Source of the DNA: UBA5436 sp050951845
GTDB lineage: Bacteria; Bacillota; Clostridia; Saccharofermentanales; DTU023
Assembly: GCA_050951845.1 (NCBI GenBank)
Contig: JBMNJV010000001.1
Coordinates: 682,001-746,000, forward strand
Length of the DNA stretch: 64,000 nt
Direction of reading: 5' to 3'
This document shows positions 16,436 to 25,409 of this stretch, one piece after another (position 1 is the stretch's first letter; each line of letters starts with the position of its first letter). The position numbers were made by a program, and so were the translations under genes. The notes under the pieces were generated by a model. That model had not been told where the DNA came from. It did not search any database and worked only from the letters and a program-made list of their open reading frames with translations.

Positions 16436-17062
16436 TTATTTGGCTGCTCCGGAACGGCGAAAGTGGCGTCTGGCTACTGCGCGACCAAGGAGGGCACCAA
16501 TAATTCCTCCTGCAAAGGCTCCGGCAAAAACCACAATAAAAACAGGACCGTGCATGATGTCCTTCAATTTATCGGCATATTCCGCACTCATGGAATTTGA
16601 GACTTTAGCATAAAATGTGTCTGCAGAAAAAATCATCGGAAAATAAGAGGTTGCCATAATGACAGCATAGAAAGCATAGCCTAAAAGGGAGTGTTTAAAG
16701 CTACGATAATTTCCCGTTCGACAGATTATGTCGGTGATTAGACCTAGTATGAAAGCCGCTAGAAGCGAATAAATTCCGTGTCCTGTGATTGCCAGAAAAG
16801 CACCTTGCAAAGTACCGACAGCAGTGATCATGCCAAAATGTCTGACCTTGCTTAAAAAAAGAAAGAATACAGGACCACAGACGATTGCAATTACAAATGG
16901 AGCTGCCGGATATAAAACAGGAACAAACCCGATACTGCCAACTAAGCCGCTAAGGAAAAATAATAATGCAGCATGAAGACCGATTTGGATTGCGTCTCTT
17001 GCAGTAAATTGCTTATTTTCTGCTATTATTGCTTGATTTTTTTCTTTATTTGTTTTCGACAT
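16436..17062 (-). CDS. MptD-type ECF S-component of module 2
   Basis: 208 residues; AAAGGAGACAAGA precedes the ATG. Six hydrophobic segments with FTARDAIQIGLHAAL near the start and GAFAGGIIGALLGRAVARRHF at the end, like Trep_Strep/MptD S-components. Unlike its module-1 counterpart it has no YgbA domain. It is the first gene of a minus-strand operon that diverges from the second exporter-fold ABC pair, with three operator copies between them. Confidence 0.85.
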   Translation of the reverse strand: MSKTNKEKNQAIIAENKQFTARDAIQIGLHAALLFFLSGLVGSIGFVPVLYPAAPFVIAIVCGPVFFLFLSKVRHFGMITAVGTLQGAFLAITGHGIYSLLAAFILGLITDIICRTGNYRSFKHSLLGYAFYAVIMATSYFPMIFSADTFYAKVSNSMSAEYADKLKDIMHGPVFIVVFAGAFAGGIIGALLGRAVARRHFRRSGAAK

Positions 17063-17134
17063 TCTTGTCTCCTTTTAAAAAAATTATTTTAATGAGTTTA
17101 AGTTTTGCGTACTAAACAAATACTTGCTTCATAT

Positions 17135-17184
17135 TATCTCGTTAAATTTTTATACACTTTATCTCGTTAAATTTTTATACACTT
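17135..17184. repeat. Perfect 25-bp tandem duplication in a promoter region
   Basis: TATCTCGTTAAATTTTTATA plus CACTT occurs at 17135-17159 and again at 17160-17184 without change. It lies in the leader of the module-2 ECF operon. Confidence 0.9.
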
Positions 17185-17223
17185 GCTCCTCGACCGAAAT
17201 ACAGAAGCAATACAACGTTTTTG

Positions 17224-17239
17224 GTTAGCTTATGCTAAC
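17224..17239. promoter_or_regulatory. Metal-regulon operator C
   Basis: GTTAGCTTATGCTAAC, a perfect match to GTTAG-N6-CTAAC. It sits at the predicted start point of the minus-strand promoter just to its right. Confidence 0.75.
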
Positions 17240-17246
17240 TATGAGG

Positions 17247-17275
17247 ATTGTAGCAGATTTTATTTTCTGCAGCAA
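17247..17275 (-). promoter_or_regulatory. Promoter of module-2 ECF operon
   Basis: Minus strand: TTGCTG (17275-17270), 17-base spacer, TACAAT (17252-17247). Operator C is immediately downstream. Confidence 0.55.
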
Positions 17276-17291
17276 ATTTTTTCAATTAGTC

Positions 17292-17320
17292 TTGCAAAAA
17301 GAAACAAATTGATCTAGAGT
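17292..17320 (+). promoter_or_regulatory. Promoter of module-2 ABC pair
   Basis: TTGCAA (17292-17297), 17-base spacer, TAGAGT (17315-17320). Operator D overlaps the -10 and start point. Confidence 0.5.
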
Positions 17321-17339
17321 TAGACTTGCCTAACTCTAG
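17314..17339. promoter_or_regulatory. Metal-regulon operator D
   Basis: A 26-bp palindrome with perfect 10-base arms CTAGAGTTAG and CTAACTCTAG around a 6-base spacer, containing GTTAG-N6-CTAAC. Confidence 0.75.
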
Positions 17340-17354
17340 TTAACACATGCTAAC
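17339..17354. promoter_or_regulatory. Metal-regulon operator E
   Basis: GTTAACACATGCTAAC, one mismatch from the consensus, directly abutting operator D. Confidence 0.55.
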
Positions 17355-17411
17355 TCATTAGATTCAGATTTTTTTATGTTTTAACAAGACCGGAGAGGAG
17401 AATGACACAAG

Positions 17412-17540
17412 ATGTTACTTAAAGTGAAGAATATTTATAAATCATTTCATATCGGAACTCATGCCGTCGATGTCTTGAAAAACATTTCTTTTCAAGTAGA
17501 ACGAGGGAAAATTGGTGCAAAGAGATGGAGTAAAGAATGA
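17412..17540 (+). pseudogene. Remnant: N-terminus of an ABC ATPase (LolD/MacB-like), deleted before Walker A
   Basis: A 42-codon frame beginning MLLKVKNIYKSFHIG and running through VLKNISFQVERGK, exactly the first ~35 residues of a LolD/MacB/FtsE-type ATPase. It then breaks into unrelated codons (IGAKRWSKE) and stops in ATGA overlap with the next ABC gene. No Walker A follows. It looks like a deletion scar that joined an ABC gene start to the present operon; it may now act only as a translated leader. Confidence 0.6.
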
Positions 17541-19390
17541 AAACAAAGACTTCAACAGCTATACAAAAAGGACGAAATCAAGAGCAACAAGAACAAAAAC
17601 AAAAACAAGAGCAAAAAGATCAAAGTCAAGAACAAAATAGAACAGCAAAGGAAACTTGGAATATTTTACTGGACTATGCAGGGCGCTGGCGCCCGTTCAT
17701 TTGGGTTTCCATGATTGCAGCGATCTTAAGTACAGTAGCAGGTATTGTCCCTTACACCTATATTCATCAAATCATTCGCAATATCTTGCAAGAAGATCCT
17801 GATATAAATCGGATTATCAGTCTGGCTTGGTTTGTTGTTATTTTCTTTGTTATCAGTATTATGCTTTATTTTATATCTTTGACCTTGTCTCATCTGGTGG
17901 CTTTTCGTATTGAAAGCGGTATCCGCAGTAAGTCGATGCAGCGTTTTATGGAGATGCCCCTGGGCTTTTTCAAAGAGCAAGCGTCAGGTAAATTGAGAAA
18001 GACGATTGATGATAATGCCGGTTTGACCCATAACATGGTTGCCCATAATACTCCTGACCTGGCGGCTGTAGCAATTTTTCCGGTCGTGATGCTGATAATA
18101 TTCTTTTCTTATGATTGGCGGATGGGGTTAACTTCTCTGTTTACGCTCATTGCAGCAGTATTCTTGATTTTTCCTATGTACTCGGGCAAAAATCGCGACT
18201 GTGTTCACAATTATATGACTGCTCAAGAGCAGATGAACGCATCTGCCGTAGAATATGTCAGGGGAATTCCTGTAGTTAAAGTTTTTCAACAGACCATTCA
18301 CTCTTTCAGAGCGTTTCGAGAAGCCATAAAAAACTATTCGAGTTTTTCTTTAGAATACACTTACATGGCCAGAAAATGGATGCTTTTAGCCAACACCATG
18401 GTTCGGGCCGCAGTTTATTTATTGATTCCCCTTGCTATTATCATGATCAATCGAGGCTCGAATCTGATTGAAATTATTTGTAATTTGGTTTTTTATGTAT
18501 TGTTTACCGGCTATAGTGCCACGCAAGTCATCAAAATAATGTCCATTGGTCAGGGAACTATGCAAGCCACAGAAGTAGTGAACAGAATAGAAAGTCTCTT
18601 TGTTCATGAGCCGATGTCCTACGGTAACCTGGGAGAAGCAGCAGAACATAGTGTGTGTTATGAAAATGTTTCTTTTCATTACCCTAATACTAAACGGGAT
18701 GTTGTTTCCCAAGTATCTTTTGACATTCCCCAAGGTAAATTTGTGGCTCTGGTGGGAGAATCCGGCGGCGGAAAAAGCAGCTTGGCTTCCTTATTGCCAC
18801 GTTTTTATGATCCGCAAGAAGGCTGTATCAGGATTGGCGGAATTCCGGTACAAGATTTTCGCAGAGAAGCCTTGATGAATCAGATTTCATTTGTTTTTCA
18901 AAACCAATCTCTTTTTAAGGAGTCGGTCTTAGAAAACATCAGAAAACCAAGACCACATGCTACGGAACAAGAAGTATTGAAGGCTTGTTATCAAGCACAA
19001 TGTCTGGACGTAGTTGAAAAATTGCCGAAAGGACTGCATACAGTTGTAGGCGGCAAAGGAGTCTTTCTGTCCGGTGGAGAGGAGCAGCGACTTTTGCTGG
19101 CCAGAGCCTTTCTCAAAAATGCACCGATCTTGGTTTTGGATGAGGCGACTGCCTTTGCCGATCCGGAAAATGAACGACTGATTCAAGCCGCTTTTCGCAG
19201 ATTAATGGCTGATAAAACAACATTGATGATTGCTCACCGGCTCAGTTCCGTCGTTGATGCAGATCGTATTATGGTCATGGAAAGAGGAAAAATTGTTGAA
19301 GCAGGTACACATCAAGCTTTACTTGAGCAAGGCGGCGTCTATGCCGGTATGTGGGAAGACTTCAATACTGCGGCAACATGGCGGGTCTGA
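17537..19390 (+). CDS. Exporter-fold ABC transporter (TMD-NBD), first of the module-2 pair
   Basis: 617 residues with a Gln/Lys/Glu-rich tail (residues ~12-35) before the six-helix transmembrane domain. Walker A GESGGGKSSL, signature LSGGEEQRLLLAR, Walker B LVLDEATAFADPEN. GGAG lies upstream of the ATG within the ABC remnant. It is paired with the 19433 gene as a probable heterodimer of the YbtP/IrtA/SiaD kind and diverges from the module-2 ECF genes. Metal operators D and E precede it. Confidence 0.87.
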   Translation: MKTKTSTAIQKGRNQEQQEQKQKQEQKDQSQEQNRTAKETWNILLDYAGRWRPFIWVSMIAAILSTVAGIVPYTYIHQIIRNILQEDPDINRIISLAWFVVIFFVISIMLYFISLTLSHLVAFRIESGIRSKSMQRFMEMPLGFFKEQASGKLRKTIDDNAGLTHNMVAHNTPDLAAVAIFPVVMLIIFFSYDWRMGLTSLFTLIAAVFLIFPMYSGKNRDCVHNYMTAQEQMNASAVEYVRGIPVVKVFQQTIHSFRAFREAIKNYSSFSLEYTYMARKWMLLANTMVRAAVYLLIPLAIIMINRGSNLIEIICNLVFYVLFTGYSATQVIKIMSIGQGTMQATEVVNRIESLFVHEPMSYGNLGEAAEHSVCYENVSFHYPNTKRDVVSQVSFDIPQGKFVALVGESGGGKSSLASLLPRFYDPQEGCIRIGGIPVQDFRREALMNQISFVFQNQSLFKESVLENIRKPRPHATEQEVLKACYQAQCLDVVEKLPKGLHTVVGGKGVFLSGGEEQRLLLARAFLKNAPILVLDEATAFADPENERLIQAAFRRLMADKTTLMIAHRLSSVVDADRIMVMERGKIVEAGTHQALLEQGGVYAGMWEDFNTAATWRV

Positions 19391-19432
19391 TTTCATTCTG
19401 CGCTGGCAGAAAAATTAAGAAGGGATAATATC

Positions 19433-21163
19433 ATGATTAATTTTTTACAAAAAAATCTTGCAATGGGTCGTAAGTCTGCCCAAGGCTTAGCAAAAGGATC
19501 AATATATAATGCACTCTATTTTATTTCGCTGATGGTGCCGATGTCTTTGGTTTACCATTTTTTGGAAGATGTATTACCACAGATTGAAACGGGGCAAGAA
19601 GTTGTTTTTCGCTATACCGCCTATATCATTATCACAATTGTATCTCTGTTAGTCTCAGGATTCTTTTACTACAAACAGTATACAGCCGTTTTTGTATCCA
19701 CTTATGAAGAAAGCGAGGAACGCCGGATTCGTCTGGCAGAAAAACTGCGTAAATTACCCCTGTCTTTTTTCAGTAATAAAGATTTAAGCGATATCACAAA
19801 TACCATGATGGAGGACATCAATATTCTGGAAGGATTACAATCGCATGCTGTTCCGCAAATGGCAGGGGCAGTAATTTCCACCCTGATTACTGCGATCGGA
19901 GTTATTATTTGGGATTGGCGCATAGGGCTGGCCGTATGCTGGATAATGCCGGTTGTACTTATTATTACTTTACTCAGTTCTCGTTTCCAAAAAAAGCACC
20001 TCCGGGTACATTTTGAAACAAAGCGTCATGTATCCGATCAGACCCAAGAAAATATTGAGCATATGACAGACATCCATGCCAACAACCGCACGGAAAGTTA
20101 TCTGAAAGAGTACAGAGCCCTCTTAAAAGAAGAAGAAGACATGCATAAAGTTTCTGAAATAGCCATGTCTATTTTTGTTAACGGCGGGCAAAGTTTATTG
20201 AAGCTGGGTTTTGCGACTACGGTAATTGTCGGTGCTATGCTATTTGAGCAAGGTTCTTTGTCCTTGTTAAAATTTTTGATGTATCTGGTCGTAGCAGCTC
20301 GCATTTATGACCCGGTCGGTTCTGTGGTCTATAATTTGTCTTATCTTTACTATGGTTCCGCCCCCTTAGAGAGAACCCGGGAACTTGAGAACAGTGATGA
20401 AATGACCGGACAAACTGATGTTCAGTTTGACTGCTTTGATATTGAATTTGATCATGTCAGCTTTGAATATTTAGAAGACACCCCTGTTTTGCACAATGTC
20501 AGCTTTACGGCTAAGCAAGGCGAAATCACGGCTTTGATCGGACCTTCCGGATGTGGAAAAAGTACGGCTGCCAAACTGGCGGCCAGATTTTATGATCCGA
20601 CAGAAGGATCTGTCAGAATCGGCGGACATGATCTGAAAGAAATTGATCCGGAAACAATTATGACGCATTTATCTATGGTATTTCAAGATGTGATACTGTT
20701 TGATAATACCGTATATGAAAACATCAAGCTGGGTCGGAAAAATGCGACCGAAGCAGAAGTCATGGAGGCGGCCCGTTTAGCTCATTGTGATGAATTTGTT
20801 CGCCGCCTGCCGGATGGTTATCAGACCATGATCGGAGAAAACGGTGCACGCTTGTCAGGCGGTGAACGCCAGAGAATTTCGATTGCCCGGGCTTTGCTGA
20901 AAAACACACCGATATTACTTCTGGACGAAGCCACAGCTTCTCTGGATGTAGAAAATGAAAGCAAAATCCAGGCAGGTCTCAGTGAATTAATTCGTGGTAA
21001 AACAGTTCTGATGATTGCCCATCGTATGCGCACGATAGAAGAAGCCGATCATCTTGTCGGTCTGACCGACGGCAGGGTTGCAGAATCCGGGTCTCCGGAA
21101 GACCTGAAAAAGGATCCGCACAGCCTTTATCGCAGACTTAAAACCTTGCAGTTGGGCGAGTAG
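19433..21163 (+). CDS. Exporter-fold ABC transporter (TMD-NBD), second of the module-2 pair
   Basis: 576 residues; GAAGGGATAATATC precedes the ATG. Six membrane helices, then Walker A GPSGCGKSTAAKLA, canonical signature LSGGERQRISIAR and Walker B LLLDEATASLDVEN. Partner of the 17537 product. Its last codons and stop are duplicated ~60 bp downstream. Confidence 0.88.
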   Translation: MINFLQKNLAMGRKSAQGLAKGSIYNALYFISLMVPMSLVYHFLEDVLPQIETGQEVVFRYTAYIIITIVSLLVSGFFYYKQYTAVFVSTYEESEERRIRLAEKLRKLPLSFFSNKDLSDITNTMMEDINILEGLQSHAVPQMAGAVISTLITAIGVIIWDWRIGLAVCWIMPVVLIITLLSSRFQKKHLRVHFETKRHVSDQTQENIEHMTDIHANNRTESYLKEYRALLKEEEDMHKVSEIAMSIFVNGGQSLLKLGFATTVIVGAMLFEQGSLSLLKFLMYLVVAARIYDPVGSVVYNLSYLYYGSAPLERTRELENSDEMTGQTDVQFDCFDIEFDHVSFEYLEDTPVLHNVSFTAKQGEITALIGPSGCGKSTAAKLAARFYDPTEGSVRIGGHDLKEIDPETIMTHLSMVFQDVILFDNTVYENIKLGRKNATEAEVMEAARLAHCDEFVRRLPDGYQTMIGENGARLSGGERQRISIARALLKNTPILLLDEATASLDVENESKIQAGLSELIRGKTVLMIAHRMRTIEEADHLVGLTDGRVAESGSPEDLKKDPHSLYRRLKTLQLGE

Positions 21164-21225
21164 ATTCAGTACGGAAGATTTAATAATCACGACAACGCCG
21201 GAACCTGCAGTTGGGCAAGTAGAGG
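21144..21225 (+). repeat. Direct repeat spanning the stop codon of the ABC gene
   Basis: CTTGCAGTTGGGCGAGTAGA at about 21147-21166 contains the stop; CCTGCAGTTGGGCAAGTAGA recurs at about 21205-21224, just before the esterase gene. 18 of 20 bases agree. Confidence 0.75.
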
Positions 21226-21234
21226 TATAATTAT

Positions 21235-22749
21235 ATGAAATTTACAAAACAATTGAAATTAGGAACCTTTATTTATGAAAATGAAAAAGTAAATGAAATC
21301 AATGTTCAAAGCTTTCTTGGTATTCCCTATGCGACAGCAGAACACTTCGGGATGCCGACTATGATCGAAAGTTATCAAAATGATCCGGTCAATTCGGGGA
21401 TAGGAATGTGTTTTCCTCAGAACAAAGTGCCGCCGCTGATTAACGTATTTCTGAAAAACCCGATGATGCGCAAGGAAATTTTGACAGATAAGGACAAAAC
21501 GTCCGAGAATGCTTTTGTCCTCAATATCTGGACAAATAACACTCAAGACAAAAAACCGGTGCTGGTTTTTATTCACGGCGGCGGTTTTACTTACGGCTCC
21601 GGTACAACACCCCTCTATAACGGCAGGTATCTAGCTGCTAAAGGCATCGTTGTTGTAACGCTAAATTATCGCCTGGGCGTAGAAGGCTTTATCCCTGTTC
21701 TGATTAATGGAAAACTCTCCGTCAATCGCGGTTTTTTTGATCAACAATGTGCCCTCAAATGGGTCCGCCAAAATATAGGAGCCTTTGGTGGAGACACGGA
21801 CAATATTACGTTAATGGGGCAGTCTGCCGGTGGGCTTTCTGTATCTACTCACATGATGAGCGAAGAAAGTTCAAAATGTTTTGATCAACTCATCGTGTGC
21901 TCTGCCGGGGCAAATGAGTGTATGACTTTAGAAACAGCAGAAAAAATTGCAAGAGGCTTTTTAAAAAACAATCGTTTATCAAATACGGAAGAATTACTTT
22001 CTCTTTCTACAAAAAAACTGCTCAAACTGAAAATGCCGCTTGAGTTTTTAGCCTCGCCTGTCATTGACGGTGTACTACTCAAAGATGATGCAAGAGTTTT
22101 GATGGAGAAAGCTGAATTTTCTCCAAAGCCTGTTATGCTCGGAACGACAGAAGACGAATTAGAGATGATTAATAATAAATCGTGGTACAGGGGATTGGGA
22201 ATTACAACCAAGGAAACAAACTTTCGTGAGCATATTTTAAATAAATATGGGCAAGAAGGATTGATCTTAGCAGATGAACTTCGCAAAAAATACCAAGACA
22301 TTACCAAGGTGCAATTCAAAATGATGGAAATGTTTTTTCACGTTACTGCTCTGCGTGAGATGAAGCTATATTCAAATTTAGCTCCCTGTTACGGATACCG
22401 TCTGAATTTCGTACCGAACATCTGGAACGGCTTACGCGGTGCATATCACTGTGCTGAGTTTCCGTTTATTTTTGGCACACTCCACGATATCGATATGACC
22501 GTAACAGAAAAGAATTTAGTGCAAATGGAAATTTTACAAAATGACTGGATTGCCTTTATCAAAAACGGCAACATTCCCGGACGTGAACTATTTAGTAAAA
22601 ACGGAAAAATTACTCTTTATGAAGACACAGAAGCTCAGTTTATTGATTTTCCACAAAGAGAAATAATTGAAAAGCTTCAAGATTCCGGCTTGTTCAGCAA
22701 AATTGCGAAATCGTTCATGCGAGGCAGAGACGAGAACTTTATTGCTTAG
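21235..22749 (+). CDS. Type-B carboxylesterase (para-nitrobenzyl esterase-like)
   Basis: 504 residues. Oxyanion motif HGGGF (114-118), nucleophile motif GQSAGG with Ser197 (usually GESAGG), an acidic member in GTTEDELEM, and the catalytic His in GAYHCAEFPFIFG complete the triad of this family. No signal peptide, so it is cytoplasmic. It follows the module-2 ABC pair by 71 bp and may be cotranscribed with it. A role in hydrolysing an imported ester is possible but unproven. Confidence 0.85.
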   Translation: MKFTKQLKLGTFIYENEKVNEINVQSFLGIPYATAEHFGMPTMIESYQNDPVNSGIGMCFPQNKVPPLINVFLKNPMMRKEILTDKDKTSENAFVLNIWTNNTQDKKPVLVFIHGGGFTYGSGTTPLYNGRYLAAKGIVVVTLNYRLGVEGFIPVLINGKLSVNRGFFDQQCALKWVRQNIGAFGGDTDNITLMGQSAGGLSVSTHMMSEESSKCFDQLIVCSAGANECMTLETAEKIARGFLKNNRLSNTEELLSLSTKKLLKLKMPLEFLASPVIDGVLLKDDARVLMEKAEFSPKPVMLGTTEDELEMINNKSWYRGLGITTKETNFREHILNKYGQEGLILADELRKKYQDITKVQFKMMEMFFHVTALREMKLYSNLAPCYGYRLNFVPNIWNGLRGAYHCAEFPFIFGTLHDIDMTVTEKNLVQMEILQNDWIAFIKNGNIPGRELFSKNGKITLYEDTEAQFIDFPQREIIEKLQDSGLFSKIAKSFMRGRDENFIA

Positions 22750-22807
22750 AAGCTCCGCAAATCATATCTGAAAAGATTCAAAACATAAAGAAAGGGCACG
22801 AAGTATT

Positions 22808-23488
22808 ATGGATCGTAAAAAAAGAATTCGCAACGCCTACCGGCTTATCGGAAGCAACAATTTTTATGATGGAATGATAACTTGTTCTACACTTCCCGGC
22901 AAGATAATTTCCCGTTTGATCTGGGATATGAATGCTGAGGAAAGCGCAGAATATCAGGCACGGGCGCTTTCCGGCATACCTGAAACATTCTCCGGACGAC
23001 TGTTGGAAGTCCCTGTAGGAACAGGTATATTGACTATGCCGTTTTATCAGACATTACCTGATGCTGATATTGTCTGCTTGGATTATTCCCCGGATATGAT
23101 AGCCCGAGCACAAGAAAAAGCGGATAAGTTGGAGATCAAGAATATAGCCTTTCAACAGGGCGATGTGGGTGCACTTCCTTTTGAGGACGAAAGTTTTGAT
23201 ACAGTTCTTTCGCTAAACGGTTTTCACGCTTTTCCGGACAAAAATGCTGCATACCGGGAAACCTTTCGGGTGCTGAAAAGCGGCGGTATCTTCTGCGGCT
23301 GTTTCTACGTGACAGGTTGTCACAGCCGAACAGACTTGTTTATTCGCCGAGTTTATCAGCCAATGAAATTTTTTACACCGCCTTACGAGACTATGGAAAG
23401 CTTGAATACACGACTCAAAAGTATCTACGAACAAGTGGAGCTGAGTCATGTCAAGGGAATTGCTTGTTTTGTCTGTTGTAAAAGGTGA
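22808..23488 (+). CDS. Class I SAM-dependent methyltransferase (UbiE/MenG-like fold)
   Basis: 226 residues. Motif I LLEVPVGTGILT (65-76; the first Gly of the usual GxGxG is replaced by Pro-Val), motif II region VCLDYSPDMIARAQEKA, QQGDVGALPFEDESFDTVLS and the post-motif KSGGIFCGCFYV identify a methyltransferase. The substrate is unknown. AAAGGGCACGAAGT precedes the ATG. It lies downstream of the esterase in the same direction. Confidence 0.82.
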   Translation: MDRKKRIRNAYRLIGSNNFYDGMITCSTLPGKIISRLIWDMNAEESAEYQARALSGIPETFSGRLLEVPVGTGILTMPFYQTLPDADIVCLDYSPDMIARAQEKADKLEIKNIAFQQGDVGALPFEDESFDTVLSLNGFHAFPDKNAAYRETFRVLKSGGIFCGCFYVTGCHSRTDLFIRRVYQPMKFFTPPYETMESLNTRLKSIYEQVELSHVKGIACFVCCKR

Positions 23489-23540
23489 TGGGAGATACAG
23501 CTAACGCATGCGGTTTTTTATGTTTTAACAACTATAATTT

Positions 23541-23561
23541 TCAGCATGAGCCTCATGCTGA
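23541..23561. repeat. Perfect 10-bp-arm palindrome
   Basis: TCAGCATGAG-C-CTCATGCTGA between the methyltransferase and the DUF6796-like gene. It could be a protein-binding site or a hairpin; no T run follows and it does not match the GTTAG operator. Confidence 0.6.
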
Positions 23562-23643
23562 GAGAAGGACTATTTTACTAACTTTGGATAAAACAGAAAA
23601 TGAGTTGCCGTAAGAAAGTGTGAAATAAAATATATAGGTAATT

Positions 23644-24369
23644 ATGCAGGAACAAATTAAAATCAAAGAAGATATAAATTGGGATAGAATTAATCTCTTG
23701 CTGAAGATAGGTATTGTGGGAGCTTTTATAAACTTCGCAGGTGACTTGCTTGCAGGTTGGGGCGTCAGGGATATGAATCTCACAGGGATAGAAGGACTGG
23801 TTTCTCAGTATCTTACAATGTCTGACCGGAGGATGTTCTGGTCGGCTATTTTGGGATTAGTCGGTGCACCTGTTTCTGTCTTTGGCCATTTCGGCATCTA
23901 TAAACTGATCAAACCCTATTCTCTGCAATATGCCAAGTTGTATGGAGTAGGAATGCTTGGTTGTTTAGCTTTAGGCGGTTCCGGTGTCCATATGTCTTCC
24001 CTGGCTTCCGCCTTTTTTTATAAGTATATGACAGCGGCTGCTCCCGGGACTGCTCTGGTCGTTTCCATAAAATTTGTATGTTATTTTTCTTTACCCCTCT
24101 ATATAGCTTTTTTTGTATTCTGGCTTATAGCAGTTTATGCCCACATAAGAGCCGTCGCCGGAGGATTTAGCCCTTATCCTCGTTGGTGCTGGGTGTTTTC
24201 CATGCCGGTAGGGGGCTTGCTTTTCAGTCTGGTTAACGTCTTCGGTAACCATGCGCTTGTAAATGCCATAGCATTAGGTGCCTTAACCTTGGGAAATATA
24301 TGGAAGCTGGGAGGGCACTTGTTGATGCTGAATAAAGCCAAAGATAATTGGGCAAAGATTTCTATTTAG
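23644..24369 (+). CDS. DUF6796-like integral membrane protein
   Basis: 241 residues with about six hydrophobic segments. Landmarks include FINFAGDLLAGWGV near the start, a central MFWSAILGLVGAPVSVFGHFGIYKLI, and YPRWCWVFSMPVGGLLFSLVNVFGNHALVNAI near the end. The same layout (GD-W motif, PRW-FN/FS-P motif) occurs in the 29456 product, so the two are distant paralogs. Function is unknown; both lie among metal-transport genes. Family name is given from memory of the motif pattern. Confidence 0.65.
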   Translation: MQEQIKIKEDINWDRINLLLKIGIVGAFINFAGDLLAGWGVRDMNLTGIEGLVSQYLTMSDRRMFWSAILGLVGAPVSVFGHFGIYKLIKPYSLQYAKLYGVGMLGCLALGGSGVHMSSLASAFFYKYMTAAAPGTALVVSIKFVCYFSLPLYIAFFVFWLIAVYAHIRAVAGGFSPYPRWCWVFSMPVGGLLFSLVNVFGNHALVNAIALGALTLGNIWKLGGHLLMLNKAKDNWAKISI

Positions 24370-24519
24370 TTACTTATGAGAAATCAAGTGTAATTTTGTA
24401 TAGTAAGGTCTCTGTTTCGTTAGTTATATGCTGAAGAAAATAATAAATGTTTCACATCATACTATCCGGGACAGAGTAGCGAGACCATATGATATTTGTA
24501 CATATTAAGGAAAACAATT

Positions 24520-25380
24520 ATGTCAAAAAGATCTACTAATTTTCAAAAGAAGGTCATGAGCAGAATATATAGGGGCAAGGAGATATTCAAGCCCTTGAAT
24601 ACAGGATTTATAGACGAACATGTTGCTTCTCTCAGAGAATGGGTTGCCAATATCTTTTTTTATACGAAAAATGGAAAAACCATCATGATTGATGCCGGCT
24701 ATAATTATGACCGTCTGAAAGAAAAAATGTCGTGGCTCAATATCGATCCTAAAGACATTGATCATATTTTAATCACACATCAGGATACTGACCATATGGG
24801 AGCACTGGAAAACGACAGTGAACTTTTGTTTGAGCATGCCACAATTTATATCGGTGAAATAGAAAACAGATATCTTACAGGCGAGGTACGCAGAAAGGTT
24901 TTCCGAGGTTTATACCGGCTTCCTAAAGTTAAAACAAATAACAAGAAAATACTTCTGCAAGATGGACAAATCTTTTATGTTTACGATATTAAAATTGAGT
25001 GCATACTTGTTCCCGGACATACGTGGGGACATCTGGTCTATTTGATTGATGAAAAGTACTTGTTTACGGGCGATACAATTTGGCTTGGAGCTGATGGAGG
25101 TTACAGTTTTATAGGCACTCTGGCAGAGGACAACAAATTATCGGTGCAATCTCTTGCCCGCTTAGCAACAATAATAAAAGAAAAACAACAAGATATAAAA
25201 GTTATAACAGGTCATACAGGCTATACTGATGATTTGGATTTTGCTTTTGCCCATGTTGATAAAGTTTGCTCACTTTTTTCCAAAAGAGTTCCTAATCCTG
25301 ATGCTCCTTACGACGGATACGACGAATCCGATGATACAAAAGAGAACGCTATACAGCGGATGAAGTTTTTAGCCGAGTAA
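24520..25380 (+). CDS. MBL-fold metallo-hydrolase with altered metal motif
   Basis: 286 residues from ATG 24520, chosen for TTAAGGAAAAC upstream. The beta-lactamase-fold series is present: IDAGYNYD, ITHQDTDH (87-92), PGHTWGH, FTGDTIW and TGHTGY. The first motif is HxDxDH rather than HxHxDH, so one zinc-ligand His is replaced by Asp (residue 89), suggesting a changed metal site (perhaps Fe or Mn). Substrate is unknown. Confidence 0.82.
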   Translation: MSKRSTNFQKKVMSRIYRGKEIFKPLNTGFIDEHVASLREWVANIFFYTKNGKTIMIDAGYNYDRLKEKMSWLNIDPKDIDHILITHQDTDHMGALENDSELLFEHATIYIGEIENRYLTGEVRRKVFRGLYRLPKVKTNNKKILLQDGQIFYVYDIKIECILVPGHTWGHLVYLIDEKYLFTGDTIWLGADGGYSFIGTLAEDNKLSVQSLARLATIIKEKQQDIKVITGHTGYTDDLDFAFAHVDKVCSLFSKRVPNPDAPYDGYDESDDTKENAIQRMKFLAE

Positions 25381-25409
25381 AAGAATGTATCAAAGTTATG
25401 AGCCTGCGA

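Noticed and set aside
23507..23522. GCTAACGCATGCGGTT as a further metal operator
   Set aside because: Only one half-site matches; the other has two mismatches and the site lies between genes with no clear promoter.
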